Source of the DNA: Candidatus Woesearchaeota archaeon
GTDB lineage: Archaea; Nanobdellota; Nanobdellia; Woesearchaeales; GW2011-AR9
Assembly: GCA_018657475.1 (NCBI GenBank)
Contig: JABHXC010000040.1
Coordinates: 1-36,932 of the forward strand
Length of the DNA: 36,932 nt
Direction of reading: 5' to 3'
The position numbers were made by a program, and so were the translations under genes. Of this stretch, positions 31,276-36,932 are shown piece after piece. Below the pieces are notes generated by a model that saw only the letters and a program-made list of their open reading frames with translations, was not told the DNA's origin and did no database searches. Position 1 is the stretch's first letter, and every line of letters begins with the position of its first letter.

Positions 31276-32103
31276 ATGGAAGAAGATAAAAAAGAATATC
31301 AAGATCACATGAAAAAACATCATGATGATACAAAACATGGAAATGAACATATGGGTGAACATAAAACAATAAGTTTCAGAAAACACAAAAATGAACATAA
31401 AGAAAAAGAAATAAAAATTGCTAAACCAATTTGGGCGTTATTGTTAGTAGTAGTAGTAATTATTTTCTTTAATCAATATCAAATTGGTACTGTTTCAGGA
31501 ATGGTGCACTCAACAGTGAAATCTAGTACAGGAAGTTTAAGCTTGCTTGGTGGTGATCTTTCTGCGATAGATATTAATGAATTAAAGTCAACAGGTCATA
31601 CAGTGGCAGCGGTTTTCCCAGTAGAAAGTTTTCAAACAGCAGAAGATGCCATGGCAGCAATGTTTCCAACGGGAACACCAGATTATGGAGAACAACTTGG
31701 TGTGAGTTATGATGATCCGATTGGGAGTTTAGCAACCCTTGCTAATATGTATAGGGGATTGAAAGTAGAAGTTGAGCAAAATAATCCGGAAGGCTGGCAG
31801 AGATTTATGAGTTTAGCTTCAAAACCTGTTGGGATTTCTTGTGAGTACTGTTGTGGATTAAAAACGATTGGTATTGATAAGAATGGAAATTCAGCTTGTG
31901 GGTGCCAACACAATCCAGCTTTACTTTCAGTAGCTTTGTATCTTTCAGCTTACACTGATTATAGTGATGGAGAAATTTTACAGGAAGTAATGAAATGGAA
32001 AACTTTGTTTTTTCCAAAAAACATGATTGAGTTAGGAGCAAGTCTTGCTGGTGGGGATACTTCTTCACTAAAAGATTTACCTGGTATGGTGGGAGGTTGT
32101 TAA
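31276..32103 (+). CDS. His-rich, membrane-anchored cysteine-cluster protein ending in LPGMVGGC
   Basis: 275 residues. The cytosolic N-terminus (1-45) is rich in His (eleven His, for example HMKKHHDDTKHGNEHMGEH), followed by a TM helix (53-66). Outside, residues 187-245 hold CEYCCG (189-194), ACGCQH (207-212) and helices DYSDGEILQEVMKW and KTLFFPKNM. This is a PCYCGC-like Cys/His cluster, structurally like the CcmH-like block of the first gene (CxxCCG ... CxC, helix, E-I). The protein ends DTSSLKDLPGMVGGC with Cys as the last residue, a tail shared with the 73-residue protein downstream. Likely Cu(I) or persulfide binding; inferred. Confidence 0.7.
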   Translation: MEEDKKEYQDHMKKHHDDTKHGNEHMGEHKTISFRKHKNEHKEKEIKIAKPIWALLLVVVVIIFFNQYQIGTVSGMVHSTVKSSTGSLSLLGGDLSAIDINELKSTGHTVAAVFPVESFQTAEDAMAAMFPTGTPDYGEQLGVSYDDPIGSLATLANMYRGLKVEVEQNNPEGWQRFMSLASKPVGISCEYCCGLKTIGIDKNGNSACGCQHNPALLSVALYLSAYTDYSDGEILQEVMKWKTLFFPKNMIELGASLAGGDTSSLKDLPGMVGGC

Positions 32104-32104
32104 A

Positions 32105-32254
32105 ATAAATATCATTAATTTATTTAGAAATCTTTACTACGGCAATAAGAGATTATTTTTTCTTTCTCTTTTAATTGTTGGTGTTTTGGTGTTGGTTGGT
32201 TGTACCACTGGAGAAACAAGTGGCACTAATTCAGGATCAATGTGTGAAGGTTAA
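32105..32254 (+). CDS. 49-residue lipoprotein with non-canonical ATA start
   Basis: Frame (I/M)NIINLFRNLYYGNKRLFFLS... with a hydrophobic signal ending LVGC (Cys33) and a short tail TTGETSGTNSGSMCEG. No ATG, GTG or TTG occurs in this frame upstream of the hydrophobic segment; the codon with correct spacing is ATA at 32105, 7 nt after GGGAGGT (32091-32097), which also encodes the Val-Gly-Gly of the previous protein. Clear lipoprotein signal and Shine-Dalgarno argue for a real gene; ATA start could instead mean decay of an ATG. Confidence 0.45.
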   Translation: MNIINLFRNLYYGNKRLFFLSLLIVGVLVLVGCTTGETSGTNSGSMCEG

Positions 32255-32301
32255 TGATAAAAACTTAACAATTTTTAATAATTAATAAGGAGGAATAAAA
32301 A

Positions 32302-32523
32302 ATGAAAAAAACAACAATTTTAACAGTAGTATTAGCAGTATTAGTTTTAGTATCTGTAGTACAAGCAGTTCAATTAGATGGACTAAAAGAGGTGGTGTCA
32401 GAAGGCCAGTTAACTGTGAAATCAGCGAGCACTACACTTCCTGTTGCAAATAGTCCAGCAAAAACAACAAGTTCTGTACCAAAAAGCATTCAGAATTTAC
32501 CTCAAATGGTAGGTGGATGTTGA
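32302..32523 (+). CDS. Secreted 73-residue protein ending in LPQMVGGC
   Basis: A signal peptide (1-22, ...VVQA) is followed by a short Ser/Thr/Pro-rich chain and a tail PKSIQNLPQMVGGC. Mature length about 51 residues, with the only Cys at the C-terminus. The tail L-P-x-M-V-G-G-C, preceded by T-S-S, is shared with the 275-residue protein encoded 200 nt upstream. Strong Shine-Dalgarno AGGAGGAA. It could be a carrier peptide presenting a free C-terminal thiol (for copper or persulfide), or the substrate of a C-terminal modification. No family recognised. Confidence 0.75.
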   Translation: MKKTTILTVVLAVLVLVSVVQAVQLDGLKEVVSEGQLTVKSASTTLPVANSPAKTTSSVPKSIQNLPQMVGGC

Positions 32524-32567
32524 TTTAATTTATTATTTTTTTTAATTTTTTATAAGGAGGAAAACAT

Positions 32568-33752
32568 ATGGAAGAAAAAAAATCATCTTTAACTCATCAA
32601 AAAGAAAAAATTGCTAGAAAGAAAGTATCTCATAATGCATCAAAATTTAAAAAGAGATTTATTTTAAATGAAAAAAATTATTACGCATTTCTAATCGTAC
32701 TAGGGGCAATTCTTGTTGCTATTGCAATCTTTAATGTAATTCAGGTAAATCCTTTAGATAATGTCATGACTGGAAAAATAGTGGAGGCTGAAGAAGCGGC
32801 TAAACCAGCTAAACTAGAATTATTTACAATTATAGATTCAAACTGTAAAGATTGTTCAACTGTGACTGATTTAGTTGAATCAATTAAAAATGCTAATACA
32901 GAAATAACTGAGGAACAAAATTTAGTTTTAGATTCTGAAGAAGCACGAGCTATTATTAGTGAATATGGGATTGAAAGAATTCCAACAATTATTCTTACAG
33001 GAGAAATTGATAAATTTAATGCTAGAGAATTAGAGAAGAGAGGTGATGCTCTGGTGTATTCTCAAGCTAAACCACCATATGTTAATCCACTTAACAAAAA
33101 AGTAATGGGAAAAGTTTCGACAATTTTGATAGAGGATTCTTCTTGTGAAGAATGTTTTAGTTTACGTAGTGTGTCTACTACATTAAAACAGCAAAATGTT
33201 GTTCTAGGTACTGAAGAAATTTTAGATAGAACTGATACTAAAGCTAAAAATTTAATTAGTCAATTTGGTATTTTGAAATTACCAGCTCTTTTAGTTTCTG
33301 AAGACATAGATGTATATCCTTTTGCTGAGAGTTTACAGGGTTCTACAATACAAAAAACTGATGGGTATTATGTGATGGAAACCCCAATACCACCTTACTT
33401 TGACATAAACACTAAAACAATTAAAGGTTTGTTAAGTATTACAATGATTACTGATAATCTTTGTGAAGATTGTTATGATGTTAATACGCATAAGTTGGCA
33501 TTAGCACAAATGGGAGTAACGGTTGCTGAAGAAAAAACTGTTGACTTAAACTCTGTTACTGGAATGGCATTAAAATTAAAGTATGATCTTAAGAAAGTAC
33601 CAACAATAATTCTTGAGGGAGATTTGGATACTTATGAAGGGTTTGATGCTTTTTGGAAAGAAAGAATTGGTACTGTAGAAAATGACGGTGCGTATGTTTT
33701 TAGAAGTGTTGAATTAATGGGTGGTGAATTTAATGATTTAAGTAATGGTTAG
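32568..33752 (+). CDS. Membrane-anchored protein with three thioredoxin-like CxxC domains
   Basis: 394 residues. Cytosolic basic N-terminus, TM helix (about 39-58), then three tandem thioredoxin-like repeats outside. Active-site pairs are CKDC (93-96), CEEC (193-196) and CEDC (299-302), spaced about 100-106 residues; each has a cis-Pro strand (RIPTIIL, KLPALLV, KVPTIIL). After the TM comes NVMTGKIVEA, like a phrase in other proteins of this operon. It likely relays electrons between the CcdA-type carriers and substrate thiols. Strong Shine-Dalgarno AGGAGGA. Confidence 0.85.
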   Translation: MEEKKSSLTHQKEKIARKKVSHNASKFKKRFILNEKNYYAFLIVLGAILVAIAIFNVIQVNPLDNVMTGKIVEAEEAAKPAKLELFTIIDSNCKDCSTVTDLVESIKNANTEITEEQNLVLDSEEARAIISEYGIERIPTIILTGEIDKFNARELEKRGDALVYSQAKPPYVNPLNKKVMGKVSTILIEDSSCEECFSLRSVSTTLKQQNVVLGTEEILDRTDTKAKNLISQFGILKLPALLVSEDIDVYPFAESLQGSTIQKTDGYYVMETPIPPYFDINTKTIKGLLSITMITDNLCEDCYDVNTHKLALAQMGVTVAEEKTVDLNSVTGMALKLKYDLKKVPTIILEGDLDTYEGFDAFWKERIGTVENDGAYVFRSVELMGGEFNDLSNG

Positions 33753-33770
33753 ATAAATGGGATTAATAAA

Positions 33771-34157
33771 ATGAAATTAAAAATAATTGCAATGATATTG
33801 CTTGTTATAGGAACCGTACTCTTTGTTGGATGTTCTAGCAATAACGCTAATACAACTGAAAATTTGGTAACACCTACGGGAGAAGTAAAAACAATCAAAA
33901 TGGTGGCAAAACAATGGGCTTTTGTCCCAGAAAATATTGAAGTTAATTTAGGTGATACTGTGCAATTAATCATAGAAAGTGTTGATGTTGATCATGGAAT
34001 TAATCTTCCCTCTTTTGGTGTGAATGAATACTTGCAATCTGGCCAAACTGTTCAAATTGAATTTGTTGCTGATAAGAAAGGAGAGTTTGGATTTAGTTGT
34101 TTTGTAATGTGTGGTAGTGGTCACATAGGAATGAGGGGTAATTTGATTGTTAAATAA
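33771..34157 (+). CDS. Lipoprotein with a CuA-type cupredoxin domain
   Basis: 128 residues. Lipobox FVGC (Cys21) anchors a cupredoxin (about 38-128). Ligands of a binuclear CuA centre are all present: H75 (DVDHGI), C110-x3-C114-x3-H118-x2-M121 (CFVMCGSGHIGM), plus the usual aromatic W49 (KQWAF). This is the electron-entry domain of cytochrome oxidase subunit II and N2O reductase, but no oxidase or reductase catalytic subunit and no TM hairpin is present. Role is probably electron transfer or copper carriage. It lies between the triple thioredoxin gene and a CcdA-type carrier. Confidence 0.9.
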   Translation: MKLKIIAMILLVIGTVLFVGCSSNNANTTENLVTPTGEVKTIKMVAKQWAFVPENIEVNLGDTVQLIIESVDVDHGINLPSFGVNEYLQSGQTVQIEFVADKKGEFGFSCFVMCGSGHIGMRGNLIVK

Positions 34158-34180
34158 AAATAATCTTTATTCTTGGTAAA

Positions 34181-35179
34181 ATGAAGAAGACTTTTTTATC
34201 GATATTGCTTGTGATTTTGGTAGTCTTAACTTCAATCTCTGTACTGGCTGAATCTGATGTGCCCATTGGATTGCAAAAGATAATAGATTATAATAACCAG
34301 AGTACGGCTGAATTTGCAGTAAAAGTATCTTTTTTGATAGCTTTTATTGCAGGAATGTTAGGGATATTGTCTCCATGTATTTTGCCATTTTTGCCAGCAT
34401 ATTTTTCTTACACTTTTAAAGAGAAAAAAGACATTACTAAAATGACTTTAATATTCTTTTTAGGATTCTCTCTTGTATTTGTTTCAATGGGAATTGTTGC
34501 GGGCTTTATTGGCGCACAGGTTTTATCGGTAGTACAAAGTGGGTGGTTAGTAACATTAGCAGGGATTTTTATTGTAATTCTTGGAATTATGTCATTACTG
34601 GGAAAAGGTTTTTCTTCACTTATTAAACCAAATAAAAAATTTAAAAATGATGCTTCTGGAACTTTTTTGTTTGGTATTTTCTTTGCACTTGGTTGGACTG
34701 CGTGTTTAGGGCCAATTCTTGCAGGAATATTGGGAATAGGTGCCATAATGGGGAATATTTTTTATTCAGCATTACTTCTGTTTTTTTATTCTCTTGGAAA
34801 TCTTGTACCTTTGTTTATTATATCTATATTTTATGATAAGTTTCACCTAGAAAGAAGTAAGTTTATCCGAGGAAGAATGTTTAACTTTGGTCTTTTTGGA
34901 AAAGAGTTTAAGATTCATTCCACAAATTTAATTTCTGGATTTATCTTTATATTGTTTGGAATAGTTATTGTAATTTATCAAGGAACTTCAGTATTTAATA
35001 AATGGGACATTTTTGGAACAAAAGCATTATTTTATTCTGTTCAAGATACATTAATTAATTGGCAGTATGCAAATTATTTGGGATTTTTGCTGTTAATATT
35101 ATTTGTGTTTGGAGTTGGGTGGTTTTTATGGAAGAGGAGAAAGAAAAGTAAAAAGCCAATAAATTTCTACTTTAAATAA
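34181..35179 (+). CDS. CcdA-type thiol-disulfide carrier
   Basis: 332 residues. A signal-like N-terminus (1-23) precedes six or more helices: GILSPCILPFLPAY in the first and GWTACLGPILAGIL in the fourth give the conserved cysteines (family P-C and A-C motifs). An extra C-terminal helix ends in a basic tail (WKRRKKSKK). Third CcdA-type protein in the window and the most canonical one. It follows the CuA lipoprotein gene by 23 nt, so it may keep the CuA cysteines reduced. Confidence 0.88.
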   Translation: MKKTFLSILLVILVVLTSISVLAESDVPIGLQKIIDYNNQSTAEFAVKVSFLIAFIAGMLGILSPCILPFLPAYFSYTFKEKKDITKMTLIFFLGFSLVFVSMGIVAGFIGAQVLSVVQSGWLVTLAGIFIVILGIMSLLGKGFSSLIKPNKKFKNDASGTFLFGIFFALGWTACLGPILAGILGIGAIMGNIFYSALLLFFYSLGNLVPLFIISIFYDKFHLERSKFIRGRMFNFGLFGKEFKIHSTNLISGFIFILFGIVIVIYQGTSVFNKWDIFGTKALFYSVQDTLINWQYANYLGFLLLILFVFGVGWFLWKRRKKSKKPINFYFK

Positions 35180-35212
35180 AATGGGGCTATTATTAATTGT
35201 TGGAGGTAAAAA

Positions 35213-36061
35213 ATGGGTATTCTTGCGTTAGAACAAAAACTCTTCTTTCAAAAACCTTTAAGAACAACAATTAATATTTTTAAAAATAAACCTGAATCTT
35301 TTGGAAAAATTCTTTTGCTTGATACTCTTTTTGTTGGGTTTCTTTTTTTTTTATGGTTTATTCAAACTTTTTTTGAGGGACTTATTTTTAATATGTCTTC
35401 TGAAAATATGTTTATTCGTATCACTTCTTTTATATTAGTTATTCTAGGAGAATTAATTATTATTACCTCAATATATTCATTTTTTAAATTTTGGATATTA
35501 AAAATTATTCATAATCTTTTCCAGGGAAGAAAAATGTGTTCATTCTTTTCTTTCATTAAACTTAATTTTTTAACATTTTTACCAATATTGATATTATCTC
35601 TAGTTTATTTGGTGGGAACTGGGTTTTATATGAGAAATATTTTTTTAAATGAAATCACAACTCCAATGCAGGTTATATTACCATTTCTTATATTTCTTAT
35701 GATTGCGTTAATTTTCTTTGTATATTTCTATAATCTTATAAACCTTTTTCAAAGAATATTTATTCAAGAAAAAGATCTTGTTTACACAATAAAAAGAGCT
35801 TTAATCATATCATTTAAAGTTGATTCCTATAAAATGTACTGGAGTAACTTAAAAATTATTTTTGGTATTCTATTTTTTGTTGCTTTTGTAGATACTGTTT
35901 TTAAAATTACCACTGCAAATAACATTATTGCATATGTTTCTTATTATGGGTGGTACAAAAAGATTCTTCTTATTACTTTTTTTCTTGGGCTTTATACAAT
36001 GGTTATTGTTAATAGATTAGCATTTTATTTTGGAGAAAAATTTATTCATAACAATACTTAA
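35213..36061 (+). CDS. Six-TM membrane protein of unknown function
   Basis: 282 residues, about six helices with few charged residues; no signature motif. A GGAGGT Shine-Dalgarno precedes the ATG. Layout recalls the archaeal DUF7847-type/YihY-like integral membrane proteins, but I cannot place it. Last gene of the plus-strand operon (33 nt after the CcdA gene). Confidence 0.6.
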   Translation: MGILALEQKLFFQKPLRTTINIFKNKPESFGKILLLDTLFVGFLFFLWFIQTFFEGLIFNMSSENMFIRITSFILVILGELIIITSIYSFFKFWILKIIHNLFQGRKMCSFFSFIKLNFLTFLPILILSLVYLVGTGFYMRNIFLNEITTPMQVILPFLIFLMIALIFFVYFYNLINLFQRIFIQEKDLVYTIKRALIISFKVDSYKMYWSNLKIIFGILFFVAFVDTVFKITTANNIIAYVSYYGWYKKILLITFFLGLYTMVIVNRLAFYFGEKFIHNNT

Positions 36062-36088
36062 AATAAAACTAGAAATTTTAATTGAATA

Positions 36089-36628
36089 TTATTTACTTCT
36101 TAGAATTCTTAACTTTTTAATAAACTTAAATAACTCTTTTCTGTACAAATATGTGAATATGGTTGTTAGAACAATGTAATTAGTTATCAAAAACCAATTT
36201 TGTCTCCAAGTGATTCCATTAATTAAAAAATTGGACAATGGATACAAAAAAGGAGTTGGGAAAAACTCTTTTGTGTGTGTTAGAATGTCAAGAATAATAT
36301 GTAAACCCCAACCAAGCAGAACATAGAGCACTTTTCTTTTAATAATATAAATAGATATAATAACAATTGCGAAAATAACAAGACTGTGACTTAAAGAGTA
36401 TAATAATTCTGTAACTTTGAACAGCCAATGAAATTGTGTTGCTCCATGATCTTGTGGATGGAATGTGCTTCCGGTAAAAATTGAAACTACAAATAACAAA
36501 GTAAATGCAAAAATATCTGGAAACGCTCCCAAAAAGCCGATCCATTTTAGGTTAACTTTTAATTTTGTCTTTATGTTAATTATTTTTCCAAGAATAATTG
36601 ACCATAGAACATGAGAAAAAATATCCAT
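36089..36628 (-). CDS. YdjM-like membrane-bound metal-dependent hydrolase
   Basis: 179 residues, about four or five helices. MDIFSHVLWSIILGK, GAFPDIFAF, SLSHSLVIF and GWGLHIILDILTHTKEFFP provide the His/Asp pattern of the YdjM/DUF457 (PF04307) family, putative membrane hydrolases distantly like phospholipase C. It converges on the redox operon. It follows a partial winged-helix gene by 1 nt, suggesting one transcript. Substrate unknown. Confidence 0.75.
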   Translation of the reverse strand: MDIFSHVLWSIILGKIINIKTKLKVNLKWIGFLGAFPDIFAFTLLFVVSIFTGSTFHPQDHGATQFHWLFKVTELLYSLSHSLVIFAIVIISIYIIKRKVLYVLLGWGLHIILDILTHTKEFFPTPFLYPLSNFLINGITWRQNWFLITNYIVLTTIFTYLYRKELFKFIKKLRILRSK

Positions 36629-36629
36629 C

Positions 36630-36932
36630 TTAATCTTTTGACAACATAGTTAATATATTATTTTTTAAATATATTTTTCTAATTTTACCATGCGGTATGA
36701 TCTCAATAATATCTTTTTCTTGCATTCTCTGTAAAGAACGGTATGCTTTAACTCTGTTTAAATTAGGTAATCTTGAGATTTCTGCTTGGCTTGTTTTTCC
36801 TTCATTCTTAATTAAGAAATCAATGATTTCTTTTTCTTCTGAACTTAGAAATAAAAAAAGTGTTTCAAGAAGACTTTTAGTTTCTTTTTTTGATTTTTTG
36901 ATTTCTTTTTTTGATAAAGTTGAGAGTATGAA
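36630..36932 (-). CDS. Winged-helix (MarR-like) regulator, 5' part outside window
   Basis: Open minus-strand frame from the window edge, last 100 residues: SSEEKEIIDFLIKNEGKTSQ, then AEISRLPNLNRVKAYRSLQR and KDIIEIIPHGKIRKIYLK. This is the C-terminal winged helix found in archaeal membrane-attached regulators. The N-terminal part, possibly with membrane segments, is not in the window. It ends 1 nt before the YdjM-like gene. Confidence 0.75.
   Translation of the reverse strand, partial: FILSTLSKKEIKKSKKETKSLLETLFLFLSSEEKEIIDFLIKNEGKTSQAEISRLPNLNRVKAYRSLQRMQEKDIIEIIPHGKIRKIYLKNNILTMLSKD

Noticed and set aside
32104-32301. Gap after the MVGGC gene as non-coding RNA or riboswitch
   Set aside because: Most of it is explained by the lipoprotein frame at 32105-32254; the rest is A/T-rich leader with a Shine-Dalgarno.
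33771-34157. Nitrous oxide reductase or cytochrome oxidase subunit
   Set aside because: Only the CuA domain is present (128 aa); the catalytic domains and partner subunits are absent.
20730-36061. Mobile element or integrated virus carrying the metal island
   Set aside because: No integrase, transposase, terminal repeats or tRNA-attachment site seen at the borders.

Overview
The window looks like a chromosomal segment of an AT-rich archaeon, most likely of the DPANN group (Woesearchaeota/Pacearchaeota-like). The case for Archaea rests on a class I (archaeal) CCA-adding enzyme, an archaeal-type AsnRS, a tRNA gene with a bulge-helix-bulge intron, a DUF835 membrane regulator, and many genes whose start codon lies about 26 nt downstream of a TTTATA-like box (leaderless genes). 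The phylum is inference. Several genes look bacterial in origin: an oligoribonuclease (Orn), an NtrC-type AAA+ protein, and prolipoprotein diacylglyceryl transferase (Lgt).

Layout. (1) 1-12.7 kb is a housekeeping region of short, mostly single-gene leaderless units: M42 peptidase (partial), orn, a vapBC-like toxin-antitoxin pair, a GAFTGA-less enhancer-binding-protein homologue, asnS with a 24-codon upstream ORF, a YbaK-like deacylase, a short NFACT-R protein, tRNA-Arg(GCG) with a T-loop intron, zinc-ribbon proteins, a Lys/Arg-rich chromatin-like protein, a DNPH1-like hydrolase, cca, and a VIT-family transporter. (2) 12.8-16.2 kb is a copper-efflux unit: an ArsR-family repressor overlapping a CopA-type ATPase, then a small membrane protein. 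(3) 16.2-20.7 kb holds minus-strand metal/redox operons. One runs CcdA - YHS protein - two small membrane proteins - lycopene-cyclase-like protein - redox thioredoxin. The other runs 7TM protein - winged helix - Met/His-rich secreted protein. (4) 20.7-36.1 kb is the striking part. A minus-strand operon of about ten genes runs from a TRASH-like protein through lipoproteins, DUF302 and SHOCT proteins to lgt. A plus-strand operon of about twelve genes holds three DUF1573 proteins, a CcmH-like cysteine domain, a rhodanese, two CcdA-type proteins, two proteins ending in LPxMVGGC, a triple-CxxC thioredoxin-like protein and a CuA-site cupredoxin. Between them sits a Cache-TM-DUF835-winged-helix sensor. 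Both operons have the same 11-bp-period direct repeat (TTTTCACTAA-like) just upstream of their TATA boxes.

My reading is that region 4 is a two-operon regulon for extracytoplasmic copper and thiol (possibly sulfur) handling, with membrane-anchored lipoproteins matured by an archaeal Lgt and electrons supplied through CcdA-type proteins. No oxidase catalytic subunit, LspA or cytochrome c is seen, so the final target is unknown. (5) The window ends with a YdjM-like membrane hydrolase and a partial winged-helix gene.

Once small genes are counted, no stretch over 300 bases lacks a gene. I saw no rRNA, CRISPR array, transposase or integrase.
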